64,000 nt of DNA from Anaerolineales bacterium (lineage in GTDB: Bacteria; Chloroflexota; Anaerolineae; Anaerolineales; Villigracilaceae): positions 40,350 through 104,349 of the forward strand of contig JANWWK010000008.1 in the NCBI GenBank assembly GCA_025056175.1. The letters are read 5' to 3'. A program made the translations under genes and the position numbers. Positions 17,535 through 26,339 of the stretch are shown here, piece after piece. The notes below the pieces were generated by a model, which was given only the letters and a program-made list of their open reading frames with translations, had not been told where the DNA came from and made no database searches. Within the stretch, counting starts at the first letter, position 1, and each line of letters starts with the position of its first letter.

Positions 17535-19709
17535 ATGACCCTTTCCGAAACTCTAATTGAAAACGCCCTTTTGGCCGAATATCACTACGAACTGCGCCCG
17601 GTCGAACGCGGATATGCCAACCGCACCCTCTACATCAACCTGAATGATTTCACCATCCGCGAAAAACCGGTGAGCCAGCAGATGAAAGACCTGTTTACCG
17701 GCGGGCGTGGGTTCGCACTCAAATTGTTATGGGATGCCGTGACCCCTCAAACCCGCTGGAATGACCCCGAAAACGAACTGGTGATTGCCAACGGTCCCAT
17801 TTGCGGCATTACCGCCTACCCCGGCAGCGGCAAAGCCACGGTCGTAGGCCTTTCGCCGCTGACCGACAATGTGATGGACAGCAACGTTGGCGGTTACTTC
17901 GCACCATTCCTGAAATTCTCCGGGTTCGATGCGCTCGAAATTCAAGGCAAGGCACAGGAAGATGTCATCATTTACATTGATGGCGATACCGGTCTGGTGA
18001 CGATTACCCGCAACTCCCTGCCAGAAGTGGATGCTCACGAAATCGGCAAGGTGCTGACCGAACGCATCGGGGGCGATGAACGCGGAAAACGCGGCATTTC
18101 GGTACTTTCCACCGGACAGGCGGCCGAACATGTTCGCATTGCGCTCATCAACTCCACCTGGTACGATGTGCGCCGCAAGGAAGTCCGCATGAAACAGGCC
18201 GGGCGCGGCGGACTGGGGCGCGTCTTCCGCGACAAGAAAATCAAAGCCATCGTCGTCCGCTTTACCGATATGGGCGGCGACCTGAACGGTGTGGCCGATA
18301 TGGCACTCATCCGCAAGGCCGGGCAAAGAATCAACAAAGAAATCGCCGAACTGGATGACAAACAAAACCAGATGCGTAAGGTCGGCACGGCCAATATCGT
18401 CGAAATCATGGACCATTTCGACCTGCTCCCCACCCACAACTTCCGCTATGGTTCCCACCCCGAAACGTACAAAATCGACTCGAAGGTGTGGAAGGAAGCC
18501 TTTACGCAAGGCCTGCCCGATGGCTGCTGGCTCGGCTGCACGCTCTCCTGTTCGCATGGGGTAGACCATTTCCCGCTCAAGACCGGGCCGTATGCCGGCC
18601 AATGTGTGCTGGTGGATGGCCCTGAATATGAAAACGCTGCCGGGTTGGGGGCCAACATCGGAAACTTCGATGCCCAAAAAGTGCTGGAACTGAACTTCTA
18701 TTGCGATACCTACGGAGTAGATACCATCTCCTTCGCCAACTGCGTCGCCTTTGCGATGGAATGCTACGAAGAGGGCATTTTGAACAAAGAACGCACGGGC
18801 GGCCTGGAACTCAACTTCGGAAATGGCACAGCGGCGCTGGAACTGCTGCACCAGATGGCACGCGGTGAAGGCTTTGGCGTCATCGTTGGACAGGGTGTCC
18901 GTTACATGAAAGAATACTTTGCCCGCGAATTCGGCGCCGACCCGGCCTTCCTGCATGATATTGGCATGGAAATCAAGGGGCTGGAAATTTCAGAATACAT
19001 GACGAAAGAATCCATCGCCCAGCAAGGCGGTTACGGCCTGGCAACCAAAGGCCCCCAACACGACGAGGCCTGGCTCATCTTCATGGACCAGGTTCACAAT
19101 CTGTTGCCGACCTTCAAAGACAAGGCCGAAGCCCTGCATTACTTCCCGATGTGGCGCACCTGGTTCAGCCTGCATGGCTTATGCAAACTGCCCTGGAACG
19201 ACATCACCCCTGAAAACAACAAGAACACCAAAGAACCGGCCAAAGTGGAAGAACATGTCGAAAACTACACCTGGATTCATCAGGGCGTGACCGGTATCCC
19301 CACCACCACCGAAACGTTGCTGGCGCAATCCGAACGCGTGTACAACTTCCAGAAAGTCTTTGCCCTGCGGATGGGCCGGGTTGGACGTCAGCATGACGTG
19401 CCACCCTACCGCGCGATGGGACCGGTCACCAAAGTCGAATACGAATCGCGCCAGGAACGCTACGACAAACAACTGCGCGAACTGGTGGGGATTGACCCGG
19501 TCGGTCTTTCGACTGAAGAAAAAATGGCGCACCTGCGAAAATACCGCGAAGAGCAGTATCGCAAGATGCAGGATGCCGTCTATGAGCGGCGCGGCTGGGA
19601 TGAAAACGGCATCCCGAAGGTGGAAAAATTGAAAGCACTGGGCATGGACTTGCCCGAACTGGTGGAAGTGGTAGAACAGGCCAGAAAGAAACTAAGCCAG
19701 CAGCCATAA
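17535..19709 (+). CDS. Aldehyde:ferredoxin oxidoreductase family tungsten enzyme
   Basis: A 724-aa AOR-family protein: a bis-pterin W (or Mo) enzyme with one Fe-S cluster, usually oxidising aldehydes or reducing acids with ferredoxin. The N-terminal half has typical GGRGFALKLLWD and GPICGITAYPGSGK motifs. The cluster cysteines appear as C331, C335 and C339 (GCWLGCTLSCSHGVD), spaced CxxxCxxxC instead of the textbook CxxCxxxC, with a fourth Cys in LHGLCKLPWND. The variant spacing and the VDGPEYENAAGLG block recall BamB-like members, so the substrate is uncertain. AGGAG precedes the ATG. No ferredoxin-type or BamC-like partner is adjacent. Confidence 0.82.
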   Translation: MTLSETLIENALLAEYHYELRPVERGYANRTLYINLNDFTIREKPVSQQMKDLFTGGRGFALKLLWDAVTPQTRWNDPENELVIANGPICGITAYPGSGKATVVGLSPLTDNVMDSNVGGYFAPFLKFSGFDALEIQGKAQEDVIIYIDGDTGLVTITRNSLPEVDAHEIGKVLTERIGGDERGKRGISVLSTGQAAEHVRIALINSTWYDVRRKEVRMKQAGRGGLGRVFRDKKIKAIVVRFTDMGGDLNGVADMALIRKAGQRINKEIAELDDKQNQMRKVGTANIVEIMDHFDLLPTHNFRYGSHPETYKIDSKVWKEAFTQGLPDGCWLGCTLSCSHGVDHFPLKTGPYAGQCVLVDGPEYENAAGLGANIGNFDAQKVLELNFYCDTYGVDTISFANCVAFAMECYEEGILNKERTGGLELNFGNGTAALELLHQMARGEGFGVIVGQGVRYMKEYFAREFGADPAFLHDIGMEIKGLEISEYMTKESIAQQGGYGLATKGPQHDEAWLIFMDQVHNLLPTFKDKAEALHYFPMWRTWFSLHGLCKLPWNDITPENNKNTKEPAKVEEHVENYTWIHQGVTGIPTTTETLLAQSERVYNFQKVFALRMGRVGRQHDVPPYRAMGPVTKVEYESRQERYDKQLRELVGIDPVGLSTEEKMAHLRKYREEQYRKMQDAVYERRGWDENGIPKVEKLKALGMDLPELVEVVEQARKKLSQQP

Positions 19710-19730
19710 AACAGTAAACAATCCACAGTC

Positions 19731-19777
19731 AAAACGGTCTTCTGGTGCATTTTTGCGCCCGGAAGACCGTTTTGGTC
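19731..19777 (+). terminator. Intrinsic terminator of the AOR-family gene
   Basis: AAAACGGTCTTC (19731-19742) pairs with GAAGACCGTTTT (19762-19773); the loop contains a further GGTGCA/TGCGCC stem. The 3' arm runs into TTTTGG. Confidence 0.8.
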
Positions 19778-19888
19778 TATCAGAATTTTTCATCCCTCTG
19801 TTCCTCAAAAACACGGTAAAATGTCTTCACCGGTTTCTGCAGGAGAAAGCTTCTGTATCTTCCAAACTTTTAAAGAAAAGAGCAAACG

Positions 19889-20380
19889 ATGGAAAAACCA
19901 ACAGTACAAGACGGGCAGGTCGTCTCACTAGAATATACCCTGCATGTAGATGGGCAACTGGTTGACTCCTCGAAAGGAGGCGCGCCGCTGGAATTTCTGC
20001 AAGGGGCAGGCAACATCATCCCCGGCCTGGAAGACGAACTCTACGGGATGGAAGTCGGTGAGAGCAAGAACGTCATCGTCGCCGCCGAAGACGGCTATGG
20101 CGAACTCGACCCCGATGCCTTCGTAGATGTACCGCGCACGCAATTCCCGGCGGAAATTCCGCTACAGCCGGGCATCGAATTACAGGTGCGCGATGACGCA
20201 GGGCGCGTCCTGTTTGCGCGCATTGACCGGGTGGACGATGAAAGCGTGCGGCTCGATTTCAACCACCCCCTGGCGGGAAAAGAATTGAACTTCAACGTCA
20301 AGGTAGTGGGTCTGCGCGACGCCACCGACGAAGAACTCGAACACGGACACGTTCACGGTCAGGGTCACGCTCACCATTAA
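19889..20380 (+). CDS. slyD: FKBP-type peptidyl-prolyl isomerase, SlyD class
   Basis: A 163-aa cytoplasmic prolyl isomerase and chaperone. The FKBP domain is split by the SlyD insert-in-flap domain: residues 1-70 contain DGQLVDSS, a G(A)GNIIPGLE core and YGMEVGE; the middle region has the YGELDPDAFVDVPRTQFP flap; the terminal strand NVKVVGLRDAT closes the fold. The tail has a short His-rich stretch (HGHVHGQGHAHH) of the metal-binding SlyD kind, which may bind nickel or other metals. It is a single gene followed by a terminator. Confidence 0.93.
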   Translation: MEKPTVQDGQVVSLEYTLHVDGQLVDSSKGGAPLEFLQGAGNIIPGLEDELYGMEVGESKNVIVAAEDGYGELDPDAFVDVPRTQFPAEIPLQPGIELQVRDDAGRVLFARIDRVDDESVRLDFNHPLAGKELNFNVKVVGLRDATDEELEHGHVHGQGHAHH

Positions 20381-20406
20381 ACCCTGCCTGTTTCAAACCG
20401 GGTCAC

Positions 20407-20438
20407 AATGCCCCCGCGCAGGCGGGGGTTGTTGTTTT
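20407..20438 (+). terminator. Intrinsic terminator of slyD
   Basis: CCCCCGC (20411-20417) pairs with GCGGGGG (20422-20428) around a GCAG loop, followed by TTGTTGTTTTT. Confidence 0.85.
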
Positions 20439-20453
20439 TCTGACAAATACGTC

Positions 20454-20487
20454 GAAGGCGGCCCGCTTGTCGTGCCAGGCCGCCTTC
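20454..20487. repeat. Inverted repeat between slyD and the 38-aa gene
   Basis: GAAGGCGGCC (20454-20463) and GGCCGCCTTC (20478-20487) form a 10-bp perfect stem with a 14-nt loop. It lies 28 bp downstream of the stop of the small minus-strand gene and could end its transcript, although the T-tract on that side is poor. Confidence 0.5.
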
Positions 20488-20514
20488 AGGGAGATTGGGG
20501 GTCGTCCATCATAC

Positions 20515-20631
20515 TCACTCGTGACGCTCTACCAGAGAGTTGTCGTCTGCACCGGCAAAGAGCGGCAGGAGGCTGATGGTGACGAACAGCCCAACCACAA
20601 AAACCAGAACTGCGACTTCGTATGGGGTCAT
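20515..20631 (-). CDS. 38-aa single-pass membrane protein, previously unlisted small gene
   Basis: A short reading frame with a near-perfect Shine-Dalgarno (AAAGGAGG, five bases before ATG). The product begins MTPYEVAVLVFVVGLFVTIS, one long hydrophobic segment covering roughly residues 6-27, and ends in a polar tail (GADDNSLVERHE). This topology fits small membrane proteins that modulate larger complexes. I recognise no family. It stands alone on the minus strand between convergent slyD and the divergent WD40 lipoprotein gene, with a 10-bp inverted repeat after its stop. Confidence 0.6.
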   Translation of the reverse strand: MTPYEVAVLVFVVGLFVTISLLPLFAGADDNSLVERHE

Positions 20632-20958
20632 AAGAGCCTCCTTTCAGGGTGGTTTGGATGAAGATATAACGATTCGAGTGGGCGTTTAGTTCCATCTTTC
20701 GTATTAATCAAACACCATTTGAAGCGCTTTGTTCCTTACAACCATCCTTACAAATACATGACAAACACGGACAGAAGAGTGTTTGCATTTCAGTATACGC
20801 AGGAGTGATGGTTTTTCTATTCCCCCACAAGTCTTACCTGCCTTACACTCGGATTACAAATTCGAAACCCAATTGCGTTACTGAAAACCGTCCGTTATAG
20901 TGAATGCGTGAAACGATCTGCCGCCACCAACGTAATTCCCTGTAAGGAGAATTCGCCT
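20632..20958. other. 327-bp intergenic region between the 38-aa gene and the WD40 lipoprotein gene
   Basis: AT-richer than its surroundings. It holds the divergent promoters of the small minus-strand gene and the WD40 lipoprotein. One good promoter facing right is visible at 20873-20901. I see no RNA gene, riboswitch or further open frame. Confidence 0.6.
20873..20901 (+). promoter_or_regulatory. Promoter of the WD40 lipoprotein gene
   Basis: TTGCGT (20873-20878), a 17-bp spacer and TATAGT (20896-20901). This predicts a leader of about 50 nt before the ATG at 20959. Confidence 0.55.
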
Positions 20959-22953
20959 ATGAGAGCATTTGCATCTCTGTTTCTGCTAACTGCGCTCGTG
21001 CTGACTGCCTGTAGCGCACCCACCCAGCCGTCTGCGCCTGCCCCTATCCCCACCCACACGCGCATTGCCCCCACCGCGCCAGCCACATTGCCGATTTTCA
21101 CACCCACAAACACCCCTCGCCCGCTTGAAATCAGTCCATTCAACGCTGAAAGGCTTCAGGAAACAGCCCGCATCGGAAACGGCAACTTAAACCAGATAGA
21201 GGTCTCGCCCGATGGCAGGCAAATTGCCGCAGCTACTTCGGTTGGTGTATATCTTTACGACCTGCAAACGCTCACCTTACAAAGCTTCATCCCGTCCGAA
21301 AAATGGATGGGAAGCCTGGCCTATTCCCCCGATGGTCGCCGGCTGGCAACCTGGCAGTCAGATGGTATCGTCAAACTGTGGGATTCAGAGACCGGTCAGG
21401 AGATGCTCTCGCTCGGCCAATTCCAGAATCAGGAGTTTACTGCCGACACGCTATCGAACCTGGCTTTTTCGCCGGATGGGGCGCTGCTCTATGCCGGCGG
21501 GCTGGGGGGTGAAATTTACGTTTGGGACCTGACCACGGGTCAACTCCGAAATACACTTGGCGGTAACAATGCGCCCTCCATGCAAGTCAGCCTCTCTTCT
21601 AATGGGAATCTGGTGGCGAATCTCAAAATATTCGATATGGCATTGACCGTTTGGGACGTGCAAACCGGTGAAACTGTGCTTGCATTATCGCTGGATGACT
21701 TTCTGGCAAACAGCATCGCCTTTGCGCCTGCCGAAAGCCTGCTGGCCGTTTGCGGCGTCAGCATTCCGGCGCCGATGCAATTCGAGGGCAAATTGCGCCT
21801 GCTCGATGCACGCAGCGGAGAAATTCGCCTGAACATAGACCTGCCCGAAGGCTGCGCCGGTCGGCCGGCGTTTTCTCCGGATGGGAAGTGGCTGGCGCTC
21901 GGCACGGGTCGAAATGCCATCGAAATTTGGGAACTCACCAGCGGAGAGAAGACCGCCACGTTGAAAGGGCATTACAACCCGGTCCACACGCTGAAATTCT
22001 CGCGTGATGGACGGGTTCTGGTCAGCGGGTCATTTGATGGGAACCTGAAAGTTTGGCAAACCACCGATTGGCGCGAGACCGGGACAACGGGCGGGTTTGG
22101 TCGCCCCATTGAGGATGCCGCGCTCAGCCCAGATGGCCGCCTGCTGGCAACGGCTTCGTTCAGCGGCGCCGTCAGCGTGTGGGAGGTGGAGACCCGCGCC
22201 GAACGGGTGCGCTGGATGAACCCCGGCAAATGGGCCGAAAGCGTCGCCTTCTCACCAGATGGCAACATCCTGGCGGCAGGTTTCAACGATGGACAGGTCA
22301 AACTGTGGAATGTAACCACCTACCAGGAAATCCACACCATCCAGGCACACGAAGAACATGCCGAAACACTCACCTTTGCCCCTGACGGTCAGTGGCTGGC
22401 AACCGGCGGTGGCGACAACGCCATCCAGTTGTGGGACGTAACCACCGGCGCGCCGATTCGCACCTTGAGCGGTCACGAAAATGGCATTGAACACATTGCC
22501 CTTTCGCCTGATGGTCGTTTGCTGGCCTCAGGGGCAAGCGGAAGTGAATTCGACATCCGCATTTGGGAAACCGCCAGCGGAAAAGAATTGCGCAGGGTCG
22601 AAGGCTCCATCATCAGCCGGGTAGCAATTTTTTCACCAGGCGGAGCATACCTGGTTACCGGCTCAACAGGCGGCAAACTCGGTGTGTGGGAGACCAGTAC
22701 CTGGAACCTCCTCTTCGAGTTCGACCAAACCGGCCTGGGCGTGGAAACGCTGGCGTTTTCCCCCAGCGAAATGCTCCTGTTCTCCGGCGGCGGAGATAAG
22801 ACAGTTTCTGTGTGGGATTTCACAGGCCGGCGCTTGCTCACCCATCTGAAAGGACATACGCAAGCTGTCAACCGGGTGCTGGTAACGCCCGACGGAAAAA
22901 CACTGGTCAGCGTCTCGAACGATGGCACTGTTCGGTTTTGGAACGTAAAATAG
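20959..22953 (+). CDS. WD40-repeat lipoprotein, two predicted seven-bladed propellers
   Basis: A 664-aa exported protein. The signal MRAFASLFLLTALVLTAC ends in a lipobox cysteine at residue 18; a Thr/Pro-rich linker follows to about residue 55. The rest contains 14 WD40-type repeats with recurrent SPDGRxLA and (V/L)W(D/E) motifs, enough for two seven-bladed beta-propellers. Such proteins are scaffolds for protein-protein contacts, here probably on the outer face of the membrane. The ATG at 20959 was chosen for its AAGGAG site and for the signal peptide. I cannot assign a partner. A hairpin follows the stop. Confidence 0.85.
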   Translation: MRAFASLFLLTALVLTACSAPTQPSAPAPIPTHTRIAPTAPATLPIFTPTNTPRPLEISPFNAERLQETARIGNGNLNQIEVSPDGRQIAAATSVGVYLYDLQTLTLQSFIPSEKWMGSLAYSPDGRRLATWQSDGIVKLWDSETGQEMLSLGQFQNQEFTADTLSNLAFSPDGALLYAGGLGGEIYVWDLTTGQLRNTLGGNNAPSMQVSLSSNGNLVANLKIFDMALTVWDVQTGETVLALSLDDFLANSIAFAPAESLLAVCGVSIPAPMQFEGKLRLLDARSGEIRLNIDLPEGCAGRPAFSPDGKWLALGTGRNAIEIWELTSGEKTATLKGHYNPVHTLKFSRDGRVLVSGSFDGNLKVWQTTDWRETGTTGGFGRPIEDAALSPDGRLLATASFSGAVSVWEVETRAERVRWMNPGKWAESVAFSPDGNILAAGFNDGQVKLWNVTTYQEIHTIQAHEEHAETLTFAPDGQWLATGGGDNAIQLWDVTTGAPIRTLSGHENGIEHIALSPDGRLLASGASGSEFDIRIWETASGKELRRVEGSIISRVAIFSPGGAYLVTGSTGGKLGVWETSTWNLLFEFDQTGLGVETLAFSPSEMLLFSGGGDKTVSVWDFTGRRLLTHLKGHTQAVNRVLVTPDGKTLVSVSNDGTVRFWNVK

Positions 22954-22978
22954 CGCGAGGGTCTCCTCGCGCTATTCA
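22951..22978. terminator. Hairpin between convergent genes, probable bidirectional terminator
   Basis: TAGCGCGAGG (22951-22960) and CCTCGCGCTA (22965-22974) form a perfect 10-bp stem with loop GTCT, starting at the stop codon. On the minus side TTTTAC follows; on the plus side only TTCAC, so it may work better for the minus-strand gene. Confidence 0.6.
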
Positions 22979-22993
22979 CTCGCCTGGCCTGGG

Positions 22994-24322
22994 CTAGCCA
23001 ACCGACATGATGCGTTCCAGCATTTCCTCGTTGGTGCCGAATTTGAAGGTTTCCAGCCCGCGCTGACGGGCAATTTCATCTTCGATTTCGGCCAATTTGC
23101 GAATATCAGAAAACCCAACCACGGGCTTGCCAAGTGCTTTCAGCCGACGCACCAGCGCAGCTTCATCTGGCACAATCGGCTGTAAGGTTTGCAGATATTG
23201 CAACACGGCTTTTGCGCCGTTCACGCCATCTTTACGGGCATAACCTACCAGCCCGGTGCTGGCCTGACGACTCCAACCGGCAATGAACACATCCGGGATA
23301 ATTGCATTTGCTTCGGGGTCATAGGCCTCGTAGGAGATGTCTTCCACCGGAAAGCGCGGCGCGGGGTTCTTGGCAAATTCTGCCGAGGAAACTGGCAGAC
23401 CGAAGTCCTGGTCTACTTTATCGCCCACCGCAAACACCACCGAGTCCACGCGAATTTCACGGAACTTGCCCGTGCCGCGCGCCTTGACGACGCCGTTCTT
23501 GTCTACCGTCAGGATGTTCTCTTCTACTTCAAGCCCTTCGGCCTTTTGCTCCCCCAAAACCCGGCTGGGTGACACCAGGAACTCCAACCGAAAACGCGAG
23601 CGGGAACTGGGCGGCTCGGCTTTTGGCAACGCGGCCAGAATGTTCTCTTTGGCCGCCTGGACGTCCTGCCCAATGGCTTCTAATTGCGGGCGGATGCGCT
23701 CCATTTCAGCATTGAAGTCATCCAAATCCAGATACGCCGCCACATGCTCCAGTTCTTTGCGGTCGAACTTGACTTCCAGCGGGCCGCGCCGCACCAGCGC
23801 AATCACTTCATCCACGTGCAGACGGCGGGTGAGATAGCGCGTAATATCAAGCATCACATTTCCTGCGCCCACAATCGCTACGCGCCTGCCGAACTCGAAG
23901 ATTTTCTGGGTATAGGGCGGGAGCAGGTTGTAATGATACACCGGCCCTTTGGCATGGTACACCCCGTTGAGCGCCTCGCCCGGAATGCCCAGCCATTTGA
24001 TGCCCTGCGCTCCAGCGCAGACCAAAATCGCCTGAAACCCCAACGCACGCAGGTCATCGAGCGAGAGGTCGCCCTTTGAACCAATCGTCACATTTCCATA
24101 GTAAGTCAGGCCGGGGGTATCCAACACCTGATGGAATTGCTGACGTAAACCGCGCTTCATGGCGTGTTTTTCGGGGTAAATGCCGTATTCGGCCAGGCCG
24201 CCGGGCTTGATATCGCGGTTGAACAAAACCACCCGCACCCCATTGCGTGCCAACTCCCGCGCCGCATACAACCCTGCCGGGCCGGCGCCCACGACGGCAG
24301 CATAATAACGCTGGTCTGTCAC
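22994..24322 (-). CDS. Ferredoxin--NADP reductase-like FAD oxidoreductase (adrenodoxin reductase/GltD type)
   Basis: A 442-aa two-dinucleotide-binding flavoprotein. An FAD-binding GAGPAG lies near the N-terminus (AAVVGAGPAGLYAARELA) and an NADP site follows at VAIVGAGNVMLDITRYL. The long helical insert and the IAGWSRQASTGLVGYARKDG region near the C-terminus match FprA/adrenodoxin reductase relatives, which pass electrons between NADPH and ferredoxin. The start is a GTG: the one at 24322 has AAGGAG seven bases upstream, while a GTG at 24328 sits too close to that site. No adjacent ferredoxin or glutamate synthase gene specifies the partner. Confidence 0.8.
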   Translation of the reverse strand: MTDQRYYAAVVGAGPAGLYAARELARNGVRVVLFNRDIKPGGLAEYGIYPEKHAMKRGLRQQFHQVLDTPGLTYYGNVTIGSKGDLSLDDLRALGFQAILVCAGAQGIKWLGIPGEALNGVYHAKGPVYHYNLLPPYTQKIFEFGRRVAIVGAGNVMLDITRYLTRRLHVDEVIALVRRGPLEVKFDRKELEHVAAYLDLDDFNAEMERIRPQLEAIGQDVQAAKENILAALPKAEPPSSRSRFRLEFLVSPSRVLGEQKAEGLEVEENILTVDKNGVVKARGTGKFREIRVDSVVFAVGDKVDQDFGLPVSSAEFAKNPAPRFPVEDISYEAYDPEANAIIPDVFIAGWSRQASTGLVGYARKDGVNGAKAVLQYLQTLQPIVPDEAALVRRLKALGKPVVGFSDIRKLAEIEDEIARQRGLETFKFGTNEEMLERIMSVG

Positions 24323-24417
24323 TGTCACTCTCCTTGTGAGAAATTACAAAGCGGGGTGATTATATGGCATTCGGCAGGGCATGGCAAGCAGACGTTGATA
24401 TTTCTCTAACAAAACTC

Positions 24418-24446
24418 TTGCCGCGCATGAATGTCTTGGATATAAA
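24418..24446 (+). promoter_or_regulatory. Promoter of htpG
   Basis: TTGCCG (24418-24423), a 17-bp spacer and TATAAA (24441-24446). I see neither a CIRCE nor a HAIR element near it, so control by HrcA or HspR is not supported by the sequence. Confidence 0.65.
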
Positions 24447-24490
24447 ATAAAACGCTGTGTCATTGATTACACAATCTGGAGGAGATTTCT

Positions 24491-26338
24491 ATGAGTGAAA
24501 CTTTTCAATTCAAAGCCGAAACCCAACAACTCCTTCACATCCTGATTCATTCGCTCTACAAAGACCGTGAAGTCTTCTTGCGCGAACTGCTCTCGAACGC
24601 TTCAGATGCCCTCAACCGATTGCGCTTCGAGATGCTGACCAACAAAGACGTGCTGGACCCTGAAGCCCCGCTTGAAATTCGCATCCAGGCCGATAAAGAC
24701 GCCCGCACCCTGACCATCAGCGACACGGGTATCGGGATGACACGCGAGGAAATCATCGAACACCTCGGCACGATTGCCCAATCGGGCGCGCGCCGTTTTT
24801 TGGAGGCAGCCCGCCAGCAAAACTTTGATACCTCCGGCCTGATTGGACAGTTCGGCGTCGGGTTCTATTCGGTTTTCATGGTGGCGGAATCGGTGACGGT
24901 GACCTCTCGCTCGCACAAGCGAGAGGCCGACCCTGTGCGCTGGACGTGCCGGGGTGACGACAGGTATCAGGTCGAAGCGGCAGAAAAAGACCAGCGCGGC
25001 ACGGAAATCCGCATTCTTCTCAAAGAAGATGCCGCCGAGTTTGCCGAAGAGTACCGCCTCCGCGAAATCATCCGCAAACATTCTGATTACATCGCTTTCC
25101 CCATCTATGTCGGCACAGACGAAAAACCGGTCAATAAGCAAACTTCGCTCTGGCGCACACCCAAAACACAAATCGGCGAAACGCAATATACCGATTTCTA
25201 CCGTCAAATGACGTTGGATTTCGAGGAGCCTCTGCTCTCCACCCACTTCGTGACCGATGCCCCCGTGCAGATGTATGCTCTGCTTTATATCCCTGCCAAA
25301 GGGGAACGCGGTTTGTTTTCTCTGCGAAAAGAAGATGGGTTGAAATTGTACTCACGCAACATCCTGATTGACGAGTACAACAAAGACCTGTTGCCAGAAT
25401 ATCTTCGTTTCGTGCAGGGCGTCGTAGATTCGGAAGACCTGCCGCTTAACGTCTCGCGGGAGACGGTGCAATCGAGCGGGCTGATGCCGCGCTTGAAGAA
25501 AGTGCTGACCAGCCAGGTGCTGAAAGAATTGGAGAGCCTCTCAAAGAACGACCCCGAAAAATATGCCTCGTTCTGGAAGGAGTTTGGCGGGTATCTGAAA
25601 CAGGGTGTCGCTGCTGTGCCGGCAGATGCTGAGAAACTCACCCCGTTATTGCGATTCCGCACCAATACCTACCCCGATTCCTGGTCTTCTCTGGAAGACT
25701 ATGCCGGACGCATGAAAGAAGGCCAGAAATTCGTCTATTACTTGTTGGGAGAAGACCCCAGGTCGTTGCTTCGCAGCCCGCATTTGGAGGCCTTCCAGGC
25801 GCAGGGGCTGGAAGTGCTTTTGCTGACCGAGCCAATTGACTCGTTTATGCTCATGGGCTTGCGAAAGTACGGGGAGTACGAACTGAAAAACGCAGCCCAG
25901 GCAGAAATCGAAGCGCCCACTTCTTCTACCGAGACCCGGCCAGAAGCCGAAAAAATCCCTGAAGCCGAACTTTCACCGCTCATCGAACGCTTCAAGCAGA
26001 CGCTGGGAGAGCGCGTCAGCAATGTGCGGGTAAGCGGGCGGCTGTTGCAATCAGTAGCGCGGTTGGTGGACCCCGAAGGGGCGCTCAACCCCGAGATGCA
26101 ACGCGTCTACAAGTTTTTAGGAAAAGAGTACGAAGCACCAAAAAAAATCCTGGAACTTAACCCCTCGCATCCGATTTTGAAAGCGCTCTCGAAACTCCCT
26201 GCCGAATCGGAATTGGCAGAAATGGTCATCGAACAAATCTACGATAGCGCTCTGCTGGTGGAAGGGTTGCACCCCGACCCGGCCAGCATGGCCCCGCGCG
26301 TGCAAAAACTGATCGAAGCAGCATTGATGCGTTCGTGA
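24491..26338 (+). CDS. htpG: Chaperone HtpG (bacterial Hsp90)
   Basis: A 615-aa Hsp90-family ATPase, a usual bacterial length. The N-terminal ATP domain carries LRELLSNASDAL (catalytic Glu and Mg-binding Asn), DTGIGMT and GQFGVGFYSVF; the middle domain has NVSRETVQ with its catalytic Arg; the C-terminal dimerisation domain contains the ADPEGALNPEMQRV-like region and no eukaryotic MEEVD tail. It refolds or stabilises client proteins in the cytoplasm. GGAGGAG precedes the ATG. Its stop lies one base from the stop of the convergent sixA gene, without a visible terminator. Confidence 0.96.
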   Translation: MSETFQFKAETQQLLHILIHSLYKDREVFLRELLSNASDALNRLRFEMLTNKDVLDPEAPLEIRIQADKDARTLTISDTGIGMTREEIIEHLGTIAQSGARRFLEAARQQNFDTSGLIGQFGVGFYSVFMVAESVTVTSRSHKREADPVRWTCRGDDRYQVEAAEKDQRGTEIRILLKEDAAEFAEEYRLREIIRKHSDYIAFPIYVGTDEKPVNKQTSLWRTPKTQIGETQYTDFYRQMTLDFEEPLLSTHFVTDAPVQMYALLYIPAKGERGLFSLRKEDGLKLYSRNILIDEYNKDLLPEYLRFVQGVVDSEDLPLNVSRETVQSSGLMPRLKKVLTSQVLKELESLSKNDPEKYASFWKEFGGYLKQGVAAVPADAEKLTPLLRFRTNTYPDSWSSLEDYAGRMKEGQKFVYYLLGEDPRSLLRSPHLEAFQAQGLEVLLLTEPIDSFMLMGLRKYGEYELKNAAQAEIEAPTSSTETRPEAEKIPEAELSPLIERFKQTLGERVSNVRVSGRLLQSVARLVDPEGALNPEMQRVYKFLGKEYEAPKKILELNPSHPILKALSKLPAESELAEMVIEQIYDSALLVEGLHPDPASMAPRVQKLIEAALMRS

Positions 26339-26339
26339 G

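Noticed and set aside
17727..18956. 409-codon open frame antisense to the AOR-family gene
   Set aside because: The plus strand has conserved catalytic and cluster motifs; the antisense product matches nothing I recognise.
20486..20695. 69-codon minus-strand frame overlapping the 38-aa gene
   Set aside because: It lacks a ribosome binding site and gives a Ser/Arg-rich product, whereas the 38-aa frame has AAAGGAGG and a clean transmembrane segment.
24329..24490. CIRCE or HAIR heat-shock operator before htpG
   Set aside because: Neither TTAGCACTC-N9-GAGTGCTAA nor a CTTGAGT/ACTCAAG dyad is present.
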